From Rhizobium sp. R634 (GTDB lineage Bacteria > Pseudomonadota > Alphaproteobacteria > Rhizobiales > Rhizobiaceae), in the NCBI RefSeq assembly GCF_002211305.1, contig NZ_LOKW01000027.1:186001-250000 (forward strand): a stretch of DNA of 64,000 nt, given 5' to 3'. The notes beneath the pieces were generated by a model. It had not been told where the DNA came from and did not search any database. It saw only the letters and a list, made by a program, of their open reading frames with translations. This document shows positions 33,982-41,489 of the stretch, piece after piece. The first letter of the stretch is position 1. Each line of letters starts with the position of its first letter. A program made the position numbers and the translations under genes.

Positions 33982-35934
33982 ATGCAAGAGACATCCGCAG
34001 AGGTGTCGACGAACAGGCTCTGCCTGCTCGGAAGACCGCGATTGATAGCGGCGGGGAGAGAGCTCCCCTTGCCGGAGAAATCCTATTTTCTTCTCGCCAT
34101 GCTCGCTGCCGAATCCAATCTGGAACTCGACCGCGAAACGATCAGGCGCCAGCTCTGGCAATCCGAACTGCCGGAAAAACGGGCAGGCAGCCTGCGCCAG
34201 CTGCTGGCGCGCATCGAGCAGAGCATTCCCGCCGACCTTCCCCCGCTGCTCGCCGCGACAAGGACCCATATCGGCCTTGCCGACGGCTGGGAGATCGACG
34301 TTCGCATCCTGAAGCAGAAAGGGCCGCTTGCCCCCGAAGACAGCAGCATCCTCAACGGCGAATTGCTGGAAGGCGCGAAATCGCCGACGCAAGGCGCCGA
34401 GGACTGGCTGACCTTCGAGCGCCAGCGTATCGACGAATTGCGCTCGACCCATCTCACCCGGCTGGTCGAAACCGCCGAAGACAGGTCGGATGAAGAGCAG
34501 GTCGCGCTTGCCAGGCGCCTGCTGGAACTCGACCCGGCCAGCGAAACGGCCTATCGCGCCTTGATGCGCCTTTATGTCGGGATGAACGATCCGGCCGCGG
34601 CGCGTCAGGCCTATCTGAAATGCAAGAGCCAGCTGAAGGACGAGTTCGACACCGAGCCGGAGGAAAGCACCACGGCGCTCGCCCGCGAACTCGGCCTGAT
34701 CCCGGCAGCACAAGCCGCAGCGCCCGAGCGTCCGTCCGCGCCAGGCATGTTCGCCGATATGCTCGGCCAGCCGCGCATCATCATCCTGCCGCCGGAAAGC
34801 ATCTTTACCGATCCGCTGATGGAGCGCGTCGGCAGGGCGCTTCTCGAAGACGTAACCATCGGCCTCAGCCAGCAGCGCGGCTTCAAGGTCATCGCGGCGC
34901 ATACCAGCCTCGAGATCCTCAGCCGCTCGGTCGATCCGGCGCGCGCCGTGCCCGGCCCGCTCGACCTCAGCTTCGACTATGCGGTCTACGTCACCATCCA
35001 GGGCCGCGACGAGGATGTCTATGCGACCTGCCGTCTGACGCGGACGACGACGTCGGAGGTGATCTGGGCGCTGGAACTGCCGCTGGTGATGCAGAAGATC
35101 AGCGAATCCTTCGCGCATCTGACGCGGCGGATCGTCTCCTCGCTCGCCGACACGATCGAGCGCCACGAACTGGCGATGCCGATCGGCGATGCGCCGGCCT
35201 CCGCCTATCGTCTCTACCTGGAAGGCAAGCGGCTGATCGCCAAGACCGACCTGCAACACCTGCGCCAGGCCCGCAAATGGTTCAAATCCTCGCTCAACCG
35301 TTATGAGCATTTCTCGGCTGCCCATGCCGGCGTATCACGTGCGCTCGGCATGGAATGGCTGATCCGCGGCATGCAGGATACCGACCTTCTCGACGAGGCG
35401 AACGGGGCTGCCCGGCTGGCGCAGCAGTCCGACCCGAACAGCGGCCGGGCCTATCGCGAACTCGGCTTCGTGGCGCTTTACCGCCGCCGTTTCGACGAGA
35501 GCCTGGAATATTTCCAGCAGGCCCAGGATCTCAATCCGAACGATGCGGATATCCTTGCGGATTATGCCGATGCTCTGTGCCACAATGGTGATTTCGACAA
35601 GGCGCTGGAGTTGAACCAAGCCGCCTTCAGGCTCAATCCCCTGCCGCCGGACTATTATTATTGGAATCTCGGCGGCATTCATTTCGACCGTGAAGATTAC
35701 AAGAAGACGATCGAGGCGCTCGAGCCTGTGAACTCCAAACAGGCGACCGCTCGCCTGCTCGCCGCCGCTCATGCGATGGCAGGCGATATGAAGAAAGCCG
35801 GGAACTACGCCAGGGTCGTCCTTGAGAATTTCCCGGATTTCCGCAGCGAGGATATCCGCCACTTCGTCCCGGATCGCGATCCCCGTTATACGGAAGCACT
35901 GATTCACGGCCTGCAGCTCGCCGGTCTCCCCTGA
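33982..35934 (+). CDS. SARP-type transcriptional regulator (wHTH-BTAD-TPR)
   Basis: The 650-aa protein has an N-terminal OmpR-like winged helix (about residues 10-90, LLGRPRLIAAGRELPLPEKSY), a bacterial transcriptional activator domain (about residues 100-240), a middle TolB-like region (about residues 265-400) and C-terminal TPR repeats (GRAYRELGFVALYRRRFDESLEYFQQAQDLNPNDADILADYADALC). SARP proteins bind 11-bp-period repeats overlapping the -35 of secondary-metabolite promoters. Matching repeats occur before the next gene and before the 88-aa gene. ATG 33982 is chosen because the domain begins just after it; ATG 33925 is an alternative and neither has a strong ribosome site. Confidence 0.85.
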   Translation: MQETSAEVSTNRLCLLGRPRLIAAGRELPLPEKSYFLLAMLAAESNLELDRETIRRQLWQSELPEKRAGSLRQLLARIEQSIPADLPPLLAATRTHIGLADGWEIDVRILKQKGPLAPEDSSILNGELLEGAKSPTQGAEDWLTFERQRIDELRSTHLTRLVETAEDRSDEEQVALARRLLELDPASETAYRALMRLYVGMNDPAAARQAYLKCKSQLKDEFDTEPEESTTALARELGLIPAAQAAAPERPSAPGMFADMLGQPRIIILPPESIFTDPLMERVGRALLEDVTIGLSQQRGFKVIAAHTSLEILSRSVDPARAVPGPLDLSFDYAVYVTIQGRDEDVYATCRLTRTTTSEVIWALELPLVMQKISESFAHLTRRIVSSLADTIERHELAMPIGDAPASAYRLYLEGKRLIAKTDLQHLRQARKWFKSSLNRYEHFSAAHAGVSRALGMEWLIRGMQDTDLLDEANGAARLAQQSDPNSGRAYRELGFVALYRRRFDESLEYFQQAQDLNPNDADILADYADALCHNGDFDKALELNQAAFRLNPLPPDYYYWNLGGIHFDREDYKKTIEALEPVNSKQATARLLAAAHAMAGDMKKAGNYARVVLENFPDFRSEDIRHFVPDRDPRYTEALIHGLQLAGLP

Positions 35935-35946
35935 TTGCGTCGCCTT

Positions 35947-35975
35947 TTAACGAAGCCTGTAACGCTTAAATGACG
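35947..35975. promoter_or_regulatory. SARP-type direct repeats upstream of the 47-codon gene
   Basis: TTAACG (35947-35952), GTAACG (35959-35964) and ATGACG (35970-35975) repeat at 12 and 11 bases, the spacing expected for SARP binding on one DNA face. A weak -10-like AATGTT follows about six bases later. The 11 bases CCTGTAACGCT (35956-35966) recur exactly at 38185-38195. Confidence 0.65.
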
Positions 35976-36040
35976 CGGGCAATGTTTCCCTCCGACCGCT
36001 AACGACAGCAACACGCTGTCCGAACAATCGGAGATCGAAC

Positions 36041-36184
36041 ATGAAGACGAATGCTGAAACCACCCAAGTTCAGGCTCAGTCGCTGCGTTTCTCTGCAGCC
36101 GCCAGGGCGGCCATGAAACAGGACGAGCTCAACGTTTCCGCCAATGCCCTCGAAAACCTGACGCATGCTCTGAAATTCCGCTAA
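36041..36184 (+). CDS. 47-aa candidate precursor peptide or target of the YcaO-TfuA enzymes
   Basis: This short gene has GGAG eight bases before its ATG. It encodes a 47-aa hydrophilic peptide with a helical N-terminal two thirds (SLRFSAAARAAMKQDELNV) and the C-terminus ALENLTHALKFR. It stops 12 bases before the YcaO gene, in the place a precursor usually occupies. There is no Cys and no Gly, so classical thiazole formation or Gly thioamidation within the peptide is not possible; Ser and Thr are the only azoline candidates. It could instead be a leader-type regulator. Coding status rests on the ribosome site, spacing and the conserved upstream repeats. Confidence 0.6.
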   Translation: MKTNAETTQVQAQSLRFSAAARAAMKQDELNVSANALENLTHALKFR

Positions 36185-36196
36185 GGACGAGATTGC

Positions 36197-37459
36197 ATGT
36201 CCGCTTTCGCCGATCTTGAGACGCTTGCCGGTGACCTCAAACGATCATCGGCCGGCGTCAGCGAATATCACGACCGCGCAGTCACGCCGGCCCAGACGCT
36301 GGCTGCGATCAGGCCGTATCTGCGTGAATTCGGCATCACGCGCGTCGGCCTTCTGACCGCGCTCGATGTCCTGAACATTCCGGTCGCGTTCGCGACGCGG
36401 CCGAACAGCCATACGCTCTCGGTCTTCCAGGGCAAGGGCATCGATAACGAGGCCGCCATGGCCTCGGCTGCCATGGAGGCGATCGAGACGCGGATCGCGG
36501 AAATACCGCCCGCCGATCTGACGCAGGCGACGGTCGAGAGCATGCGGGCGGAGCGCGCCGCCATGATCGATCTCGACAATGTCGCGCGCTGCGCCCCCGA
36601 CGAGATCGGCAAAAGCCCCATTCCCTGGTGCTCCGGCCTCGATATCCTGTCCGGCAGCACCGTTTTCGTGCCCTGGTGGCTCGTCGGCCTCGACCATCGC
36701 GGGGAGAGGCCGCCGGGCTTCGAGCAGTCGAGCGACGGTCTTGCCTCCGGCAATACGCCATCCGAAGCGGTCCTTCATGGGCTTTGCGAACTGGTCGAAC
36801 GCGATGCCTGGGCGCTGACCCAGCTGAAATCGCCGGAACGCCTGAAGGAAAGCCGCATCGACCCCGCCTCCTTCGGCGACACCGTCATTGACATCATGAC
36901 CGACCGGATCGCCCGCGCCGGCATGCGGCTGCTGCTGCTCGACATGACCACGGACATCGGCGTTCCCGCGTTTCTCGCCGTCATCATGCCCGGCAATCTT
37001 TCGGATCGTGTCGATGCACGCTGGTCGCATGTCTGCGGCGGCTGCGGCTGCCATCCCGATCCCGTGCGCGCTGCGCTGCGCGCCATCACCGAGGCGGCGC
37101 AGAGCCGGCTGACCGCGATCGCCGGCAGCCGCGACGACTTCTCGCCGCGCATCTATCAGCGGCTCGACCAAAGTGCGGCGATGCAGCAGGTGGTCGAGCT
37201 TTGCGAGGGCGGCGGCCGGATGCGCGCGTTCCAGCCGCGTCATCGCCGGCAGGCGACGATTCAGGAGAACATCGACCATATTGCGAGCCGGCTGGCGGCG
37301 ACCGGGATCGAGCAGATCGTCGTCGTGCCGTTTGCCCACCAGACCTTGCCGGTCTCCGTCGTCAGGGTGATCGTACCGGGTCTGGAGGTCGATATATCGG
37401 GCCAGTACATCCAGCTTGGCATGCGCGCGGTCAACACCATGAGGGGAGCCCAATCATGA
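36197..37459 (+). CDS. YcaO-domain cyclodehydratase/thioamide synthetase
   Basis: YcaO enzymes activate backbone amides with ATP to form azolines, thioamides or amidines. The 420-aa protein carries the family's ATP-binding pattern: GKGIDNEAAMASAAMEAIE near residue 75-95, GLASGNTPSEAVLHGLCELVERDA about residues 183-206, and AALRAITEAAQSRLTAIAGSRDD about residues 293-315. It has no fused E1-like domain, so it should use a separate partner. The TfuA gene overlaps its stop by four bases, a pairing known for thioamide-forming systems and the rhizobial trifolitoxin locus. AGGACGAG precedes the ATG. Confidence 0.92.
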   Translation: MSAFADLETLAGDLKRSSAGVSEYHDRAVTPAQTLAAIRPYLREFGITRVGLLTALDVLNIPVAFATRPNSHTLSVFQGKGIDNEAAMASAAMEAIETRIAEIPPADLTQATVESMRAERAAMIDLDNVARCAPDEIGKSPIPWCSGLDILSGSTVFVPWWLVGLDHRGERPPGFEQSSDGLASGNTPSEAVLHGLCELVERDAWALTQLKSPERLKESRIDPASFGDTVIDIMTDRIARAGMRLLLLDMTTDIGVPAFLAVIMPGNLSDRVDARWSHVCGGCGCHPDPVRAALRAITEAAQSRLTAIAGSRDDFSPRIYQRLDQSAAMQQVVELCEGGGRMRAFQPRHRRQATIQENIDHIASRLAATGIEQIVVVPFAHQTLPVSVVRVIVPGLEVDISGQYIQLGMRAVNTMRGAQS

Positions 37460-38202
37460 AGGTGCTGTTCGTCGGTCCGAGCCTCGGAAGCGATCTCGCC
37501 GCGGCAAGGGCGGCATCTTCCTGCATCGACTTCCGGCCGCCGGCCGCCTGCGGCGACATCCTGAAGGCCGTCGAGGACGGCGCCACCGCAATCGGCCTCG
37601 TTGACGGCTATTTCGGTGATCTGCCGTCGGTCTGGCACAAGGAAATCCTCTACGCACTCGAACAGAATGTCGCCGTGGCCGGCGGTGCCAGCATGGGCGC
37701 ACTGCGGGCGGCCGAATGCGCTCCGTTCGGCATGGTCGGGATCGGCTCGATCTTCGAGGATTACGAGACCGGCCGCTTGCTCGACGACGAGGCCGTGGCC
37801 CTCGTACATGCGCCGCAGGAGCTCGGCTGGCTGCCGCTTTCCGTGCCTTGGGTCGATTTCGAGCCGACGATCGACGCGCTTTACGCCAGCGGCGAGATAA
37901 CACCCGGCGAACGCAAGAAACTGCTGCTTGCCGGCCGCTTCCTGCATTTTTCCGAGCGCACTTATGCGAAGGCCGTCGATGAATGCCATTTCGCCCGCAA
38001 GCCGCGCCGCGATCACATCCTCGCCGCTATCCGCAACAACCGCGTCGAACGCAAACGCAACGATGCCCGGCTGGTGTTGGAATGGCTGCGCCGCGACGAA
38101 TTCCTTCCCGTCAACCGTGACTGGCGCTTTGCCGCGACTTCCCACTGGGAGCTCTTGCATGCCGAAGTCACACGGAATGTGACTCCTGTAACGCTAGAAT
38201 AA
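37456..38202 (+). CDS. tfuA: TfuA-like protein
   Basis: The 248-aa protein has the TfuA core: LFVGPSLGSDLA at the N-terminus, AIGLVDGYFGDLPSVWHKEILYAL and GGASMGALRAAECAPFGMVGIGSIFEDYETG. TfuA was first seen in trifolitoxin production in R. leguminosarum and partners YcaO in thioamidation, probably delivering sulphur. It overlaps the YcaO stop in ATGA with GAGGGGAG upstream, so the two are co-translated. The second SARP-type repeat set overlaps its 3' end. Confidence 0.9.
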   Translation: MKVLFVGPSLGSDLAAARAASSCIDFRPPAACGDILKAVEDGATAIGLVDGYFGDLPSVWHKEILYALEQNVAVAGGASMGALRAAECAPFGMVGIGSIFEDYETGRLLDDEAVALVHAPQELGWLPLSVPWVDFEPTIDALYASGEITPGERKKLLLAGRFLHFSERTYAKAVDECHFARKPRRDHILAAIRNNRVERKRNDARLVLEWLRRDEFLPVNRDWRFAATSHWELLHAEVTRNVTPVTLE

Positions 38203-38204
38203 CG
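38178..38204. promoter_or_regulatory. SARP-type direct repeats upstream of the 88-aa gene
   Basis: TGTGAC (38178-38183), GTAACG (38188-38193) and ATAACG (38199-38204) repeat at 10 and 11 bases and overlap the TfuA stop. The last repeat is 65 bases before the next ATG, against 66 bases for the first set, and 17 of 20 bases around the middle repeat match the first set. Confidence 0.62.
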
Positions 38205-38268
38205 GTCGCGGCAGAAAGATGTACTGGCGATGGAATCGTAGGGTTTCACGACCAACGAGGCGGGAACG

Positions 38269-38535
38269 ATGTTTGAACAACATACCGAGGGTACAGGCAG
38301 CGAATACGCGAGGATCTTCCGGCTGCTGTCGGCAGCCAAGGAGGAGGCTGAAAAACTTCAGCTGCGTAATCTGATGCACCTGACGAACATGGCGCTGCTG
38401 CAGGTCGTCATCGATTGGGACGGCATCGATCCCGACAGGGAACTTGACGTCAATCTCGAGAAGCTGCTCGGCAGCAAGGCCAAGATCGCAATGAAGGATG
38501 CCAGCGAGAATCTGATCCTGATCGATCGCCATTAA
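38269..38535 (+). CDS. Hypothetical 88-aa protein in the SARP-YcaO locus
   Basis: I do not recognise a family. The protein is soluble, helical and acidic, with a long amphipathic helix (SAAKEEAEKLQLRNLMHLTNMALLQVVIDWD) and no signal peptide. CGAGGCGGGAACG precedes the ATG. It has its own copy of the SARP-type repeats, so it is likely co-regulated with the peptide-YcaO-TfuA operon and may be an immunity, leader-binding or accessory factor. It is convergent with the Xre gene across 104 bases full of palindromes. Confidence 0.6.
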   Translation: MFEQHTEGTGSEYARIFRLLSAAKEEAEKLQLRNLMHLTNMALLQVVIDWDGIDPDRELDVNLEKLLGSKAKIAMKDASENLILIDRH

Positions 38536-38539
38536 ACCC

Positions 38540-38605
38540 GATCAATGCACATTGATCCGATCGATGGAAATTCATCGATCAACGGCAATTGATCCCGATT
38601 GATTC
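38540..38605. repeat. Cluster of GATC-containing palindromes between convergent genes
   Basis: GATCAATG/CATTGATC (38540-38557, two-base loop) and GATCGATG/CATCGATC (38559-38580, six-base loop) are both perfect, and further ATTGATC units follow to 38605. They could act as rho-type or bidirectional 3' ends, or be protein sites. No T-run is present. Confidence 0.55.
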
Positions 38606-38639
38606 TCAAGCGGTCCGTTGAGGTCGCGTGAAAGGCAGA

Positions 38640-39044
38640 TTATTCGGCCGCGTCACCTTCCAACTGTTCGGTATTGGCGATCGCCTGGACGAGCTTGAGG
38701 ATCTTCTTGCGAAGAGCTTCGTTCTTGATCGAGAAAAACGCCGCGTTGAGAAGCACGCCTTCGCGCGAGATAATGAATTCCTCGCTGGGAGCCGGATTAT
38801 CGTTGGCTGTATCAGGAGCGGACAGATCGTCGAAGAACGTTCTGACATCGACCTTCAGAGCGCCGGCGATTTCGACCAGCATGCTGGCGGAAACACGGTT
38901 GGAGCCCTTTTCGTATTTCTGGATCTGTTGGAACGTGACGCCCACACGTTCGCCCAGTTCCGTCTGGGAAACCTTCCTCAGCAGACGCTGTATACGGATC
39001 GTCTTTCCGACGTGAACATCCACTGCATGCGGTTCTTCTTTCAT
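38640..39044 (-). CDS. XRE-family helix-turn-helix regulator
   Basis: The 134-aa protein has an N-terminal lambda-repressor-like domain (KTIRIQRLLRKVSQTELGERVGVTFQQIQKYEKGSNRVSASML) and a C-terminal helical part (LLNAAFFSIKNEALRKKILKLVQAI) for dimerisation. It is similar in layout to rhizobial PraR/PhrR-type regulators, though which one is unclear. AGGAGG lies eight bases before the ATG. It reads toward the SARP-YcaO locus but is not obviously part of it. Confidence 0.88.
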   Translation of the reverse strand: MKEEPHAVDVHVGKTIRIQRLLRKVSQTELGERVGVTFQQIQKYEKGSNRVSASMLVEIAGALKVDVRTFFDDLSAPDTANDNPAPSEEFIISREGVLLNAAFFSIKNEALRKKILKLVQAIANTEQLEGDAAE

Positions 39045-39488
39045 TTCTTTTCCCTCCTGAGGACAGTGGACATGAGGTTATTCGTCATATCCCTGCCTGA
39101 CAACTTTTACCCGAGATGAATAAAGCTCGCAATTGCTTGGTTGTAGGTCGTCCCAAACCGAAACAACGGCGCGCTTCATTCTATCATCAGCAAAAAACAT
39201 GCCAAAGTAGCACTTTTGTGGGATACGTCATTTTGAGGATCTAAGGTAAAAGTGCGTAGAGGTGCTACGCGAAAACCAAGCGATAGAGCACTTCCGTGAT
39301 TCGAGGAAAAAGCGGAACGCTTTCATTCCTCACCCTTGGAAACTACAGACATACGCAACGATTTCTCCAGCAACGCGCGAAGCGTTGCCGGAAACTGCGT
39401 AAATGGAAGATTAAAGCGCGTCACGCAAAAGTGTGTGCGGTTGTGCTATAACGATACGCGGCGACCAATCCGACGAGCGCGACCTGTT
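39045..39488. other. 444-bp intergenic region with repeats, no gene seen
   Basis: This AT-richer gap separates the Xre gene promoter from the 3' end of the lactonase gene. No convincing open frame is present. It contains GTAGCACTTTT (39208-39218) facing AAAAGTGC (39248-39255) and GTGCTAC (39262-39268), inverted units that could be operators of the Xre protein. A segment at 39412-39455 (AAGCGCGTCACGCAAAAGTG...) resembles, from memory, a sequence common between rhizobial genes. Confidence 0.5.
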
Positions 39489-40325
39489 TCAAAGCGCCCA
39501 GAGGCGCTGGGCGTTGGCGAAAAGCAGCTTGGAACGCTCCGCCTCGCTGCTGAGGGAGAGCACCGCATGGGTCGCAGCCACCCATGTGGAAAGACCGCCG
39601 CCGAGCGTGCAGACCGGCCAGTCGCTGCCCCAAACGACACGATCCCAGCCGAAACTTGCGATGACATGCTCGATATAGGGCCTCAGCGTCTGCGCCGCCC
39701 ATGTCTCGGCATCGGCATAGGCGACGACGCCGGACACCTTGCAGACGACGTTCGGCCGACGGGCAATCTCGGATATGCCGGCCTTCCAGGGTTCAAAGGC
39801 ATCCGAGCGGATATCGGGCACGCCGCAATGATCGAGCACGAACTGCACATCGGGCGCAAGATCGATCAGCGCGGTCACGCGGCCCGCCTGATGCGGCAAC
39901 GTGCAGAGATCGAAGGTCAGGCCGCTGCCGCCGATGCGCCGGATGTTTTCACGGAAGAGGGCGCCTTCGGAGACATCGTCAGGGACGACATGCAGCACGC
40001 GGCGAAACCCCTTGACGAAGGGATCGGCCTTTTGCCGTTCGAGATAGGCGGCAAAGTCCTTCTCTTCCGGCCGGCAGGCGACGATGGCGCCGGCAATCAG
40101 GCTGCCCTCGCGCGCCGCGATGCTCCTGACATGATCGGTCTCGGCCTGCATGGCGGCAGGATCGACATCGACCTCCATGTGCAGCACTTTGGTGATGCCG
40201 CAGCGCCGGGCCTCGGTCGCATAGGTCTCATAGAGGAAATCGTGGTCGAGAGCGGGCACATTTGAGAGCCACGGATAGGGCAGCGCCGACCGGTCGATGA
40301 TGTGCAGATGGGTATCGATGAGCAC
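39489..40325 (-). CDS. Amidohydrolase-family lactonase, probable L-fucono-1,5-lactonase
   Basis: The 278-aa protein is a TIM-barrel amidohydrolase (IDTHLHIID near the N-terminus, FVLDHCGVPD in the middle, VWGSDWPVC near the C-terminus, which supply metal and catalytic His/Asp). This family contains fuconolactonases and pyrone dicarboxylate lactonases. The neighbours encode an SDR dehydrogenase and L-fuconate dehydratase, so opening of L-fuconolactone is the best guess. It is on the opposite strand, following the IclR gene by 75 bases. Confidence 0.8.
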   Translation of the reverse strand: MLIDTHLHIIDRSALPYPWLSNVPALDHDFLYETYATEARRCGITKVLHMEVDVDPAAMQAETDHVRSIAAREGSLIAGAIVACRPEEKDFAAYLERQKADPFVKGFRRVLHVVPDDVSEGALFRENIRRIGGSGLTFDLCTLPHQAGRVTALIDLAPDVQFVLDHCGVPDIRSDAFEPWKAGISEIARRPNVVCKVSGVVAYADAETWAAQTLRPYIEHVIASFGWDRVVWGSDWPVCTLGGGLSTWVAATHAVLSLSSEAERSKLLFANAQRLWAL

Positions 40326-40400
40326 GCTCTTCTCCTCCAGGAGTGTGTTGCGGCAACCTATCCCCGGTGAATGGATTGTTCAAATAAAAATTCCGGCCCC

Positions 40401-41186
40401 TCAGGCAAGGTTGGCGACGTCGGCGCCCGCAAGCAGCGAAAGCTGGGCTGAAGTCTTCTGCACCAGCGCGATCGTCTGGCTGATATCGGGTGCCGAAGGC
40501 GCATTCACGAGCGCGATGAAAGGGCAGGTGAGGGCGGCGATGCAGCGCCGGTCCGGCCCGAGAACCGGTGCGGAGAGATTATAGACGCCAGCGGTCTGGG
40601 CGCTCGCCATCATCTCGTAGCCGCGCTCGCGGATCTGGTCGAGACGGTCGTAGAATTCGGCGCCGAGCTCGATGTCGGCGCGGCTGCGCACATGTTCCGA
40701 AATCATCATCTCCCGCTCCTCGTCACTGCGGAAGGCGAGCAGCACATGGCCCGAGCCGGTGTCGAACAGGCTGATATGGGCGCCGATGCGGATCGAGAAT
40801 CCCCAGTAATCAGGCGCCTCCTGCTGGGCGATGACGACGGCAGCGCCGCGATCGAAGACGGCGAGATGATTGGCCTGGCGCGTGCGCTGGGCGAGTTCGC
40901 GCATCAGCGGCGTGGCATAGGAGGCGAGCCGGCGCACCGGCGCGTGCAGCTGGGCGAGGCCGAACAGTTTCAGCGTCAGTGAATAGCGATCGCCGTCGAG
41001 CCGGGTAACGTAGCCGCGGCGCACCAGGCGGTCGAGCATGCGGTAGAATTCATTCGGGCTGCGATCGAGCCGCTTGGCGATCTCCGCCTGGGTGAGGCCG
41101 CTGTCGACACCGGCGAGCAGCTCCAATATATCGAGGCCCTTGTCGAGGGCAGGAGCGCGGTAGCGGTCGGACTCGTCGGTCTCCAT
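40401..41186 (-). CDS. IclR-family transcriptional regulator of the fucose genes
   Basis: The 261-aa protein has an N-terminal IclR winged helix (PALDKGLDILELLAG, SGLTQAEIAKRLDRSPNEFYRMLDRLVRRGYV) and a C-terminal ligand-binding GAF-like domain (QANHLAVFDRGAAVVIAQQEAP). The ATG at 41186 has AGGAGGAAGGA upstream; an extended frame to 41294 is rejected. It is divergent from the SDR and dehydratase genes and shares with them a palindrome at 41271-41292, its probable operator. Confidence 0.9.
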   Translation of the reverse strand: METDESDRYRAPALDKGLDILELLAGVDSGLTQAEIAKRLDRSPNEFYRMLDRLVRRGYVTRLDGDRYSLTLKLFGLAQLHAPVRRLASYATPLMRELAQRTRQANHLAVFDRGAAVVIAQQEAPDYWGFSIRIGAHISLFDTGSGHVLLAFRSDEEREMMISEHVRSRADIELGAEFYDRLDQIRERGYEMMASAQTAGVYNLSAPVLGPDRRCIAALTCPFIALVNAPSAPDISQTIALVQKTSAQLSLLAGADVANLA

Positions 41187-41489
41187 TCCTTCCTCCTGTG
41201 AATATTGCTCTGCATATACGCAGAACCGCGGCCGGAAAAGGAAAACTTCGCACTTGACCCTGGGGCCATCGTCTGTTTGTCTATAAACAGACAAATCATG
41301 GCTGAAGACAAGCCGCCACCCGAACGCAAGATGGCATGCTGCGCGCAGCTTGCCAGAACCCGGTCGAAGCGCGCAAAGAAAGCGAACGATAGACGGTGAC
41401 CGCGAGCTGTTCCATCATGGCCAAGCCTTCACCGGAGACACAGCCGCATCCATCGTCGAGCGTAGACACATCAAGAAAAGGCCCGTGAC
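41187..41489. other. 303-bp divergent regulatory region, no gene called
   Basis: The gap between the IclR and SDR genes carries the palindrome described below and no convincing gene. A 33-codon frame starting at 41298 (MAEDKPPPERK..) has no ribosome site and odd composition. Confidence 0.6.
41271..41292. promoter_or_regulatory. Candidate IclR operator
   Basis: GTCTGTTT and AAACAGAC form perfect eight-base arms around six bases, and the nested TTTGTCT/AGACAAA pairing extends to 41296. It lies in the divergent gap, 85 bases before the IclR start and about 200 bases before the SDR gene. Confidence 0.65.

Noticed and set aside
41298..41399. Short open frame of 33 codons in the IclR-SDR gap
   Set aside because: No ribosome site, basic low-complexity product and location in a regulatory region; I could not support it as a gene.
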